Notes under the pieces: model-generated
Told to the model about the DNA's origin: nothing
The model's input: the letters and a program-made list of their open reading frames with translations, nothing else
Databases searched by the model: none
Assembly (NCBI GenBank): GCA_031261525.1
Contig: JAISJM010000036.1
Coordinates: 1 to 37,259, forward strand
Length of the DNA: 37,259 nt
Direction of reading: 5' to 3'
DNA from: Eubacteriales Family XIII. Incertae Sedis bacterium
Lineage (GTDB): Bacteria > Bacillota > Clostridia > Peptostreptococcales > Anaerovoracaceae
Shown: positions 9,801 to 15,873 of the stretch, piece after piece
How positions within the stretch are numbered: the stretch's first letter is position 1
Layout of the letters: each line of letters opens with the position of its first letter
Position numbers and translations under genes: made by a program

Positions 9801-12593
9801 CTTCGTAATTCAGGTGGCTCGGCTGTACGCTATACCGATGGTGAGATGCGCATCTCAGGTGATGCGAAGATTGGCGAGAGTAAGGCGGACAATGGCATAT
9901 ACCTCGGTAAAGACAAGGTAATCAAATTGATTGGCGACCTCGATAGCAAGACACGCATCAATATTGAAAACAAAGAGGATTCCCAAAAAGGAACTGTCAT
10001 CACACAGAAAGAATACGGGGCTGTCACTGCAGAAGAAGCAAAATTGTTCTATTTCCAGCCAGGCATCTACAGTATCATCGAAGAGGCAAATGCAAATGTA
10101 TATATCCTTGGCGCGTTAGCCGTGTCGTTTGAGGATGCTGCTGCGGATGGTATTGCTGACACGAAGACATCGACAACGTTGACATTTGCATTTAGTGAAT
10201 ATGTTGGGGATATAGATGAAGATAACTTTCATTTTGGCATAAATGATACAAGCATACATGATTTTGAGATTGTCTCTGGCAGTGTAACTTTCGATCGCAA
10301 GGCAATCGCAAATGGTTATGATGGAAAAGTTTGGTATTATTATACGGCAAAAATCACTGGCGACTGGGATGAGGGCGATGCGATTGATTCAATCACATTT
10401 ACACTCGATGGTGCAGACGTTAATTCCGATACTGTTGCAAATGTCATCCTTCACAGAGATACAAGGACACACCTAAAAGTCGTAAGCGCAATCGCAAATG
10501 GTCTTGCAAATGAAGAGACCACGACAAAGTTGACCATCACACTGGACAAAGATATGCCCGGCATCACGGAGGGCGCAATCACACTCGCAAATGCCGCTGG
10601 TGTTGAGTCAATCAATAAAGGCATGTTGACAAAGATTGCGGCACCAGCAGGAGCACCCGCGGGTACAGCAGTCTACGAACTGCCTGTGACAGGATTATGG
10701 GCTGAGGGTGGCACGGTAAATCTAACAGTCTCGCCGATTAGCGATAGATATTGCCTTGATGTAGACCATGTCGATTGCATCGTGCTTCATAGCGATACGA
10801 GAACGTATGCTGTGACATTTGTGGATTATGATGATGAGACGATCCTTGATACACAGGTAGTTTCTCATGGCGCGTTCGCGGCAAAGCCATCAGATCCAAG
10901 CCGCATCGGTTATGTATTTGACGATTGGTATAAGGAGAAGGCACGAGGCAGTGCGTGGGCGTTTGACGTAGATAAGATTACGACAACGACAGCAATCTAT
11001 GCGAAGTATGACGCGAGAACCGATATCAAGCTGACGTTTGATAAAAATGGCGGTGTTGATGGAACGACGACGCAGGCTTCGGTAACTTATGATTCAGTTG
11101 TAGGTGAACTTCCAAGCATTGGCACAGGCGCACCAACGCGTCCCGGTTATGTGTTCGGCGGTTGGAGTACCGTAAGTGGTGCTGATAATACAGCAGACTT
11201 TACAGCGGATATCATTGTTGATTTTGAAAATGAACGAACCGTTTATGCAGTTTGGATACGAGATAAGTACACCGTGATATTTAAGGATTATGACGAGACG
11301 CAGATTGGCGATGTTCAGGTTGTTGCGTATGAGGGTGCCGCGACAGCACCAAAGAATCCAACGCGTACGGGCTATACATTCAAGGAATGGGATACCACGT
11401 TTGATAAGATTACAGCCAATACTGTTGTAACTGCTGTATATACAATTAATAAGTATACGGTTACATTTAAGGATTATGATGGTACGATAATTGGCACAAC
11501 AACAGTCAACTATGCTGATGATGTCGTCTTATTTTCTGCCCCAAGACACGAAAGTCATACATTCGTAAAATGGGACAATACGGGCAAATGTATCACGGAA
11601 GATACAACAATTACAGCTGTATGTAAGATTAAGACCTATACTGTGGTATTTGTAAATTATGACGAAACTGTTATAAAAATACAGAATGTTGATTATGGTA
11701 ATGATGCGACAGCACCAAGTTCGCCAACACGCGATGGTTATACATTTACAGGCTGGGATAAAGAATATGCTGATATAAAGGCAGACTTGACAGTCACGGC
11801 TCAGTATCAACAAAATGAGCCTCCAATTGTTGAGCCGCCTGTAGTAAATCCGCCAGTTGTAAATCCACCAACTGTGAATCCACCTGTAGTAAATCCACCA
11901 GTTGTGAACCCACCAACGGTGAACCCACCTGTAGTGAATCCACCAACTGTAAATCCACCAACGGCAGGTCCAACGAACAATCCGCCAACGGCTGATTCAA
12001 CGAATAATCCGCCAACGGCTGAACCTACGAATCCAAAAGCATCCACGGATACATCTGCAAAAGATGACCTTTTGATTGAACCGCAGGAGCCAAAAGTGGG
12101 CGTGAATACTGCTGAGATTTACAATGGATTCAGCGGCGCAGATCAGCAGAAGCTTGAGACTCAGACGGGCAATATCCTTTCTGATCTCGCAAATGGCAAA
12201 GTGCCACTTGGCTTCTTTGGTGCAAAAGGAGTCTGGAGTCTATTATCATTGATTTTATCAATCATTGCGGTTCTTTCATTTGCAATCTTTGGAATCTATG
12301 GATTTTCAGGGAAAAAGAAGGGCGCAGATTGGAATCAGGAACAATATGATGAAAATGACCGAACAGAGCGTACAAAGAAGAATAAAAAATTGGTAGGGAT
12401 TCTTGCTGGCATCTTGGCAATTCTCACACCAGTTGTATGGATTCTTCTAGATGATTTCAGCCTCAAGATGGCATGGGTCAATAACCACACACTGTTTGTC
12501 GGATGCATTTTCGTCCTATATGCAATCAGCATGGTTGTATTTATGGCATTTAAGAAAAAATCTGACAAGCTTGAGAACGAATATTATGCATAA
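894..12593 (+). CDS. Giant modular surface protein with beta-helix repeats (adhesin-like)
   Basis: This 3899-residue secreted, membrane-anchored protein is probably adhesive or structural. The start at 894 has AAGGAGG at 876-882. Residues 1-48 form a signal peptide ending in AFA. Residues 49-320 are a low-complexity Ser/Thr/Lys/Ala stalk including a 13-residue repeat (STDKSAE-ATHAK type). Eight modules of about 260-490 residues start near residues 337, 602, 875, 1228, 1575, 1862, 2347 and 2758. Each opens with Y[VI]-x-G-x-P[FY]-A-[ST], as in right-handed beta-helix proteins, runs through many MNGG-I-NN rungs, and most close with IG-ND-NGIYL. Two Ig-like segments follow (about 3074-3300), then about five InlB/Listeria-Bacteroides-type repeats (3303-3640), a VVNPP/TVNPP Pro-rich spacer, and three hydrophobic segments near 3780-3804, 3833-3852 and 3865-3886. 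No LPXTG sorting signal is visible. It is followed after 26 bp by a sigma factor gene. Ligand unknown. Confidence 0.88.
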   Translation: MIRRKGDISIGNNLKSGTTHRFVRSLLATTLCIAMVIPTMIPFRAFAAGESFIQPNPSAPAESIASTAGITHADTNNTDKDDSANGANVTKSQKKSKVTEPQASEQDDSAAKSADALKSSDAAKSVRKAIDSADAVKFVDALKSAGKAEPQASEQNDSATKKSAKSAGITEPNGTTKPDATTKSAGDATDSKDTAEPAGAAKSTHAAESTDNAKESTGATESTNIAKSTNKSTESTPAAKSTDKSAEPATHAKPTDKSAESATHAKSTDKSAESANTTESTDVVKSTPPTESTGTTKSNGKSTSTKPEPANPSASKSIAAMNLPIQATNLAANSNEIYISASGNDDEGNGTSEAPFATLAHAFETAATDNSPVKIYVLDNINVGELTSTKTNQNITLMKAGTASDTPILSRAGGFLDQFITVAPKSKLTIEDITMDGRGGIVAAKQAIISVGGTFELKSGTLRDNNNADANGGAIAVIGDDANAIISGGMITGNRAKLGDAIYFDSGKLTLKEKPGIGANPADGGIYLSTGKVLTIEGALSSGSCVNIEGMGAPTDGSTIASQSDGNSTSANATFLNWCTRAYDVKDGSNSAYVLGISNTDWYVGGADASDSKYTAGDETHPFATMDGVMRAIPKGKDIADIALYVKGDTTMAQPIIVDSVKSLTIEKWYGLSADQEVKIKRVATEPNKVNMFDIYKDSSLELKKVTLDGNKDEIANTGSPIFIRGGVFTLNGGKITNNKTLTNGGGVFVSEGVFNMIDGEITGNTAGGQGGEVYFYDGRMNISGSPIIGTENPKDGVWLGSKKAITLDGNLGPDSLIGIDGIENAAIGRVVVHKINGAITVDEAEKIIVSDNSWTVKPSDDESDSDYILSNPEYYIASPDGNYYGNDNNTGTVRKPFASLKKALSMVKDNIETTIYVMDDVTPVPADANAAIVGAKKVNLTKWRKATGEPRIIRDAAYKNIMLQVANTAVLTMSSITIDGANVSDVKYPAVSVVSATIATGTKFVMNSGSIINNINTETSDANALVGGAIRLTTSHSSTAEIIINGGVIAGNHSAAAGGGIHANGRAKVTINGGSIQDNIAATNGGGIYMNVNNVSNKDNGLTINGGKFTGNTAANGKAIHINNYAKFFNIGAHAQIGTNDNDNGLVIANTLGTLSTLTLTEDLASDARVNIEMIYNPYGGRNVVIKNTGTINADEAKQFVWQDDAPPFKVIKGATNNYKLSSINQFYVNAADAGTAPGDDNNSGTVQKPFASIAKAFAVSSNSEQTDVYVMSDLDMSAAATVSASRDIVLQGYGGSAHQVTRLGGTSPLLGAMISTVATSKLTLKDLTFDGNKSEVTGASGPVLALIGTTFEMRSGKIQNNANRLSGDVGYGGAIRMEGSVTATISGITLEDNEATKGGAIALRGNRDTKFSNVTITDTRIEDNHAASDGGALYLVGNKDSDTLKGVIGGDTVMTGNTAGNFGNAIYRDGYFRLSLSGEPKIGTNDADNGIYLVASTRYMQILGDLGGDARINVEFKTEHEYDDIIFQKKITIGGSLAHDESSKLHYQRAIFTIQQKQGTASNYILFNDRNEYYVSASGDDITGDGTRANPLASMWHAFNATQPDNPSTVYVMTDLTQKHRATVVDYKEVTLKKDAGNYPGGVANAPVITRDSEFTESLLQVDAGNPGGKLAMEDVTLNGNNAIPEKGHAIVLVTNAAGDNTNSLFVMKSGKIANFKGTAVLVNGEDNSTANGNKINNRKATFRMTGGEISGVLATAGTAIATKSGGSMIEISGSPIIGATDREAGITFGNVNSKISVIDELTNGARINLNSQSLSNNRLVATEEPATAMESKYFHSTTYEIIVNDDETGYIAVPNQFDFYIASAEGLYAGSDIDGTGGIDAPYASIAMAMREMPIVSGKPVTIHVMDHLTLTEAVVLRNSANVTLKSWYNNDSVVENPWTSVPSYGEAASEENRRIVLRGDNYGGTFIYSAANTNASFHFKDIILDGNRAHATTSTGQIISAIAGKFYLEEGAVIRNNYYTAASVLSGAITVGGPDDSSTNGTVPAEFYMEDGSLLENLTTWASYASPQSAVAVGASGGKFVMNGGEIRGTSAKNGCGIVGTIFGGLFTMNGGSIHDNSGGYAVLNKGTFVMNGGSIDHNSAGVSSEGDSWHAKKTTITFNGGEIKDNAGVGAIIEYATATMNNGAIINNVGGIAINGNVEFTMNDGEISANRGSGIYVGAANPVLNLLGGVIKNNTAAFPYTGIYTLGTINVGGSIRIGENASDNGLYLAGSNQKINIIKSLTEDAYINVAGKVGVTSRGVIAKKSDAALDGEAHQLHSQILGTKIIENPEDESEFVIASTDLYVASFDGAYHDKDAELGTVEAPFSNFDFIETLPATLASSIKIMDDVTVNKTIPMSGGKTLTFDKWENAAQASIIRDETFAGYLFDTDPANTATTITTFTLKDIAVDGNGGAITGKTNATILVRQRDILNIEGAKIINNSTVQTDANDTTSVGGGIYICGGTVNMSSGEISGNGSLATTYTAGNGGGGGVTMKRNLVSNVIYPGLFNMTGGTISGNKAQNGAAVAIVGGGNNVIDTPTFNMSGGVIEGNLTPSIGKGAGVYLANNTVTSVSNPIFNMSGGVIRENHLGIPAADLGSGVYFNAGSLNISGKVRIGENDADNSIYIDTLNPAAAVATLNITQRGDLASGSRINLGGKKAAEAGTQVITKTNKDGFNTGLHTTLLESDYYYWTDDAYRVVPAGDNSYMLAQMTNLYVSGASGDDFNEHTGDITLPYRTLEKAFSQAAKADGITKYSTIHILDDTNLIAMNAGVTVQNGQVITLKNSSGTDASVTRADGKLLTMFTVAEGGALVVKGLTIDGNGEKAPENNVVVRTFGTFAMENSSIKNNRSTHTSAVELDDNDNAAFMMDESKIYNNTSNNGSSAVNIKKGTFTLISGEITDNASANGSAAVVIGDGLFEMNSGRILRNSGGSAVRYTDGEMRISGDAKIGESKADNGIYLGKDKVIKLIGDLDSKTRINIENKEDSQKGTVITQKEYGAVTAEEAKLFYFQPGIYSIIEEANANVYILGALAVSFEDAAADGIADTKTSTTLTFAFSEYVGDIDEDNFHFGINDTSIHDFEIVSGSVTFDRKAIANGYDGKVWYYYTAKITGDWDEGDAIDSITFTLDGADVNSDTVANVILHRDTRTHLKVVSAIANGLANEETTTKLTITLDKDMPGITEGAITLANAAGVESINKGMLTKIAAPAGAPAGTAVYELPVTGLWAEGGTVNLTVSPISDRYCLDVDHVDCIVLHSDTRTYAVTFVDYDDETILDTQVVSHGAFAAKPSDPSRIGYVFDDWYKEKARGSAWAFDVDKITTTTAIYAKYDARTDIKLTFDKNGGVDGTTTQASVTYDSVVGELPSIGTGAPTRPGYVFGGWSTVSGADNTADFTADIIVDFENERTVYAVWIRDKYTVIFKDYDETQIGDVQVVAYEGAATAPKNPTRTGYTFKEWDTTFDKITANTVVTAVYTINKYTVTFKDYDGTIIGTTTVNYADDVVLFSAPRHESHTFVKWDNTGKCITEDTTITAVCKIKTYTVVFVNYDETVIKIQNVDYGNDATAPSSPTRDGYTFTGWDKEYADIKADLTVTAQYQQNEPPIVEPPVVNPPVVNPPTVNPPVVNPPVVNPPTVNPPVVNPPTVNPPTAGPTNNPPTADSTNNPPTAEPTNPKASTDTSAKDDLLIEPQEPKVGVNTAEIYNGFSGADQQKLETQTGNILSDLANGKVPLGFFGAKGVWSLLSLILSIIAVLSFAIFGIYGFSGKKKGADWNQEQYDENDRTERTKKNKKLVGILAGILAILTPVVWILLDDFSLKMAWVNNHTLFVGCIFVLYAISMVVFMAFKKKSDKLENEYYA
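11841..11960 (+). repeat. 15-bp tandem repeats encoding Pro-rich spacer
   Basis: Eight consecutive 15-bp units encode VVNPP or TVNPP. They are arranged in a 45-bp higher-order pattern (VVNPP, VVNPP, TVNPP) present twice, then a partial copy. Units are nearly identical at the DNA level. This spacer, together with a looser PTNNPP extension to about 12040, would hold the domains away from the membrane. Length changes by slippage or recombination would stay in frame. Confidence 0.85.
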
Positions 12594-12619
12594 TAAAGGA
12601 TATTTTCCTTGGAGGTCAT

Positions 12620-13906
12620 ATGAATAACGACACGAAGCAAACTCAGACGCTTGAGCTTATCATAAGGGCGCAGGCAGGTGACACGCAGGCATTTGATGAA
12701 TTATACCGTCTGAAGCTTCGCACCATTTTCTTTCATGTCAGTCGCATGATTCGAAATCCGAGTGACGTGGAAGACGTAGCACAAGAAGTGGGACTAAAGA
12801 TGTACAAGGGTATTGCGACATTGAAAGTGCCAGAAGCATTCAACGGATGGCTGCAGCGCGTCATCACAAATGAATGTTATCGTTTTACGCACAAAAATAG
12901 ACATAAACTCGGTCACGCAAATATTGATGATTATGCAAATATCATCGAAGAAGAGGATAAGGAATTCTTACCAAAAGAATATCTCGAGACGACAGATACG
13001 AGGCGCACGATTTTGGAGGCAATCGACAGCTTGCCTCCAAAGCGAAAGCGTGCAATCATCATGTACTTTTACGATGACATGTCTCAAAAGGAGATTGCAT
13101 ATGCGCTGGGCATTTCCACGCAAACTGTTTCTACCAATATCATGAGAGCGAAAGATATGATCAAGAAAAAATTAGAAAAAACGTTGGAACTTGGCGAACG
13201 GCCAACATCAGAGAGTACATCGAACGCCAGATATGAGGTAGATTCAACAATAGACGAAACTGCGAATCACACGGTTGTCGGATCCGTTCTCGCGAGCAGT
13301 GCGCAAGCGATGTATCCAGATGGGAAACTTGATATCCTTTCTCAGATGTTCAGCACAGCAATAAAGAATTCATCCACTGCAAATGGCATGCACGTTGCAG
13401 TGGGCGCTAAAGTTGGTGCGGCGATTGGTGTGAAGATGATTGCCTTGATGATAAGCGGTATTGTCACAATGGGAGGCGCTGGCTACGGCGCTTATCACTG
13501 CTGGAAAATTTCACCAAATAAGGCAGGCTCGGATATTGTCTATGTACAAGAGGTGGACGCACCATCCGCAGGTGCTGTAAATTACAATGTGGCCGCGGCA
13601 AAGATTACTTTTGTTGGCGGAGAATGTGACTGTAATCATTTGAATCCAAAGTCCGCGGATTTGGTTGATGCGCCACCGCCCACAGGTGTGGTGATATGGC
13701 AGATTCGTGATGCGGCAGATGGACGTATTGTGCGTGAGGGGACTGGTCTTGATGTAAGCGCACAGTTGATGGAACTTTATGATACAAAGCAGGATGGCGT
13801 TTATAAGTTGACCTTCTACTATACTGGGGATAACAACCATGCTTATACATTTGACAGGGATTTTTCCATTGATACTGGGGTGATTGCATCTGGTACATAT
13901 GAATAG
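12620..13906 (+). CDS. Sigma-70 family (ECF-like) factor with transmembrane segment and C-terminal outer domain
   Basis: This is a 428-residue RNA polymerase sigma factor of the region 2 plus region 4 type. Region 2 is at about residues 8-95 (LIIRAQAGD, then DVEDVAQEVGLKMYK). Region 4 is at about 115-185 (IDSLPPKRKRAIIMYFYD, then MSQKEIAYALGISTQTVS as helix-turn-helix). Typical ECF factors are about 160-200 residues, so more than half of this protein is extra. After a polar linker (about 190-262) comes one hydrophobic segment, roughly 266-293, then about 135 residues predicted to be beta-rich (VVIWQIRD, DGVYKLTFYY) and containing a CDC pair. The simplest topology puts the sigma domain in the cytoplasm and the C-terminus outside. 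GGAGG lies 4 bp before the start. The gene follows the surface-protein gene by 26 bp and a terminator follows it, so the two are probably co-transcribed. No separate anti-sigma gene is seen. Confidence 0.85.
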   Translation: MNNDTKQTQTLELIIRAQAGDTQAFDELYRLKLRTIFFHVSRMIRNPSDVEDVAQEVGLKMYKGIATLKVPEAFNGWLQRVITNECYRFTHKNRHKLGHANIDDYANIIEEEDKEFLPKEYLETTDTRRTILEAIDSLPPKRKRAIIMYFYDDMSQKEIAYALGISTQTVSTNIMRAKDMIKKKLEKTLELGERPTSESTSNARYEVDSTIDETANHTVVGSVLASSAQAMYPDGKLDILSQMFSTAIKNSSTANGMHVAVGAKVGAAIGVKMIALMISGIVTMGGAGYGAYHCWKISPNKAGSDIVYVQEVDAPSAGAVNYNVAAAKITFVGGECDCNHLNPKSADLVDAPPPTGVVIWQIRDAADGRIVREGTGLDVSAQLMELYDTKQDGVYKLTFYYTGDNNHAYTFDRDFSIDTGVIASGTYE

Positions 13907-13925
13907 TATCGTAGATATTTGATTG

Positions 13926-13966
13926 AAAAAAGGAGCATCGGTGTGAATCGCCTGTGCTCCTTTTTC
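13926..13966 (+). terminator. Intrinsic terminator after the sigma factor gene
   Basis: The arm AAAAAAGGAGCA (13926-13937) pairs with TGCTCCTTTTT (13955-13965), giving a stem of about 11-12 bp that runs into the T-tract. The A-tract on the left would also make it work on the opposite strand. It ends the surface-protein/sigma operon. Confidence 0.85.
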
Positions 13967-14080
13967 TTTAACGATGTCTACGCATCGGCATACAGCCATA
14001 ACCTCTGCTCGCAGGATTCTTGAAAAACCGCTGACAAAAATAACTTTGCTATAACGTTCGCTATTGATGCCAATATGCTG

Positions 14081-14126
14081 TATAATAGTTGTTAAGTAAC
14101 TTTCGTGAAATTTGTGTTATAATATA
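14081..14126 (+). promoter_or_regulatory. Candidate promoter(s) for the raiA-type RNA
   Basis: Two perfect TATAAT hexamers occur, at 14081-14086 and 14118-14123. The second would start transcription near 14130, at the base of the closing helix of the structured RNA, which fits well. Neither has a good -35 box at 17 bp; TTCGCT (14058-14063) is the best partner of the first and is weak. Confidence 0.5.
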
Positions 14127-14307
14127 AATAGTACGTAGGATCTTCGGGTCTGCGGTTGAAAATCCAAGCCAGCTACGGGCAAAAGGATCCACGTAAACCG
14201 GCTCAAGTAGCCGATGATCATGGCGTAGTTTAGAAGTAAGTCCTACGGATGGCTGTAGGCGAGTGTGGGGGCAAAGACCGGGTCAGCTGGAGATTCTACG
14301 TATTATT
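14127..14307 (+). ncRNA. raiA-motif RNA (structured non-coding RNA upstream of hpf/raiA)
   Basis: The segment is much more G+C-rich than its flanks and folds well. A 12-bp closing helix pairs 14127-14138 with 14296-14307 (one G-U). Inside, CCAGCT (14169-14174) pairs with AGCTGG (14285-14290), CGGCT (14199-14203) with AGCCG (14209-14213), and CCTAC (14242-14246) with GTAGG (14255-14259). GATC-UUCG-GGUC forms a UUCG hairpin near 14139-14150. Size (about 180 nt), the conserved-looking GCCAGCUACGGGCA core and position directly upstream of the RaiA/HPF gene match my recollection of the raiA motif of Clostridia and Actinobacteria. Its molecular function was not settled as far as I know. Family assignment is from memory, not a covariance search. 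Confidence 0.8.
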
Positions 14308-14384
14308 TTCTGAAGAAATGTAATAATATGAAAATTCATTGGTGACATTTTCATGATACGGGGTGCATAATTTATTATTAGTGA

Positions 14385-14432
14385 TATAATATGCTCACGA
14401 GAGAATTATGACTGAATAAATGATTTTCTCGT
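14385..14432 (+). promoter_or_regulatory. hpf promoter -10 box and 5' leader hairpin
   Basis: TATAAT at 14385-14390 would place the start of transcription near 14397. Exactly there begins a 10-bp hairpin, ACGAGAGAAT (14397-14406) with ATTTTCTCGT (14423-14432), one pair being G-U. A stem at the very 5' end can protect mRNA from decay. No good -35 box is seen, so the promoter may be weak or need another factor. A second small inverted repeat (ATGAAAAT / ATTTTCAT, 14328-14354) lies upstream of the -10 box. Confidence 0.5.
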
Positions 14433-14483
14433 ACAATTATAGTTATTCTTGCGCTGTTAAAGCGAAAGAGGAGGACAAGCACA

Positions 14484-15011
14484 ATGAAGGTTATTATCAC
14501 AAGCAAAGGAATCAACACAAGCGAACATCTAAAGGACATCATCGAAAGTAAGTTTTCCAAGTTAAGTAAGTATTTTTCTAGTGAGATCGTCGTCGGCGTT
14601 ACGCTATCCGCAGAGAGCGGAAGACAGAAGATAGAAGCAACAATCAATGCAAAAGGCACGATTTTTCGTGCAGAAGATACGAGCACGGACATCTATGCTG
14701 GCGTCGACCATGTCGTTGATAAGTTATCCTCACAGATGAGTAAGTTTAAAAGCAAGCTGATTAAGAAGCACAAAGACAACAAAGCCATCTTATTTGAGGA
14801 TGTGCCTGACAATGCAGAGGACGACGCGAATCTTGTCATCGCAAAGCGTAAGAAATTTGACTTGATTCCAATGGCTGCAGATGAAGCGATTCTTCAGATG
14901 GAATTGCTCCAGCACAACTTCTATGTATTTCTAGATATGGATACAGATGGTATCGGAGTAGTCTATAAGAGAAATGACGACAGCTATGGTCTATTAGAAA
15001 CCGAAGTGTAA
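14484..15011 (+). CDS. hpf: Ribosome hibernation promoting factor, long form (HPF/RaiA)
   Basis: This 175-residue protein binds the 30S subunit and, in the long form, joins two ribosomes into inactive 100S particles during slow growth. Residues 1-100 form the N-terminal RaiA-type domain (KVIITSKGINTSEHLKDIIE, then DIYAGVDHVVDKLSSQMSK). Residues about 115-175 are the C-terminal dimerisation domain (KFDLIPMAADEAILQMELL, VYKRNDDSYGLLE). Length fits long HPF. AGAGGAGGA at 14467-14475 supports the start. A structured RNA of raiA type lies upstream. cdaA starts 18 bp after the stop, so the two are probably in one transcript, linking hibernation with c-di-AMP synthesis. Confidence 0.95.
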   Translation: MKVIITSKGINTSEHLKDIIESKFSKLSKYFSSEIVVGVTLSAESGRQKIEATINAKGTIFRAEDTSTDIYAGVDHVVDKLSSQMSKFKSKLIKKHKDNKAILFEDVPDNAEDDANLVIAKRKKFDLIPMAADEAILQMELLQHNFYVFLDMDTDGIGVVYKRNDDSYGLLETEV

Positions 15012-15029
15012 GCTCATTGAGGCACAAGC

Positions 15030-15872
15030 ATGTTAGAATTATTTAAGCAATTAGTCTCAGGGTTCAGTATTATGGACGTTCTAGACATTGCTATTATTAC
15101 ATTTATTATATATAAAATCTTGGGTTTTATACGCGAGACTAGGGCCGAGCAGCTCCTTAAGGGACTGCTCGTCCTAATTGTTGCCACTGTTTTGTCCGAT
15201 CTATTAAAGATGGCAGCACTGCACTGGTTACTGATCGGGTTTATGCAGTTTGGTGTGATTGCCCTCGTCGTCGTGTTTCAGCCAGAGCTTCGGCGTGCAC
15301 TGGAGTATGTGGGCAGAAGTAAGATTTTGACATCTGGTCTCGGAACCCTCGATAAGGATACAGCAAAGTCCACCACCTCAGCACTCGTGAAGGCGGTGGA
15401 CTACTTTTCGTCCAACAAGATTGGCGCACTCATCATCATTGAACAGGAAGTGACGCTCAATGATTTCTCAGAGACAGGCACGATATTAAATTCAGATATC
15501 TCAACAGAATTATTAGAAAATATATTCTATGTCGGCTCCCCCCTTCATGATGGTGCCGCTATCATTAGAGGTGAGCATATCCATGCGGCAGGCTGCGTAC
15601 TGCCACTTTCAAGAAACAAAAACATCCAAAAAGAGCTCGGCACAAGACACCGTGCGGGCATTGGAATCACAGAAGTAAGCGATTGCTTGGCAATCATTGT
15701 AAGCGAAGAAACTGGAATCATCTCTTGCGCACAGGATGGCAAGCTGGATCGATTCCTTGAGATAAAGACACTTGAGAAGAAATTGTTAGCCATTTATCTA
15801 GAGGATAAAAAGACCAACAAAGAAGCCACAAAGGATTTCTTTAATGGCATGTTTAAAAGGAATGCAAGCTGA
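15030..15872 (+). CDS. cdaA: Diadenylate cyclase CdaA (c-di-AMP synthase)
   Basis: Membrane enzyme that makes cyclic di-AMP from two ATP; in Bacillota this messenger controls potassium and osmolyte balance and cell-wall homeostasis. The 280 residues begin with three hydrophobic segments (about 13-32, 42-58 and 65-85), followed by the cytoplasmic DAC domain. Signature residues are D174-G175-A176 (in LHDGAAIIRG) and T205-R206-H207-R208 (in GTRHRAGIGITE), the conserved ATP- and metal-binding motifs. GAGG lies 7 bp before the start. The next genes encode CdaR and GlmM, both known to bind and modulate CdaA in Bacillus and Listeria, so the classical cdaA-cdaR-glmM order is intact. Confidence 0.97.
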   Translation: MLELFKQLVSGFSIMDVLDIAIITFIIYKILGFIRETRAEQLLKGLLVLIVATVLSDLLKMAALHWLLIGFMQFGVIALVVVFQPELRRALEYVGRSKILTSGLGTLDKDTAKSTTSALVKAVDYFSSNKIGALIIIEQEVTLNDFSETGTILNSDISTELLENIFYVGSPLHDGAAIIRGEHIHAAGCVLPLSRNKNIQKELGTRHRAGIGITEVSDCLAIIVSEETGIISCAQDGKLDRFLEIKTLEKKLLAIYLEDKKTNKEATKDFFNGMFKRNAS

Positions 15873-15873
15873 T

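Noticed and set aside
11841-11960. Sortase signal after the Pro-rich spacer
   Set aside because: No LPXTG-like motif exists between the spacer and the C-terminus; there are three hydrophobic segments instead of one.
13511-13999. 162-residue - strand frame over the end of the sigma factor gene
   Set aside because: It runs through the terminator and is antisense to a well-supported reading frame.
14127-14307. c-di-AMP (ydaO) riboswitch, cobalamin riboswitch, 6S RNA or RNase P RNA
   Set aside because: Their conserved cores are not seen, while the size, core and place before hpf fit the raiA motif better.
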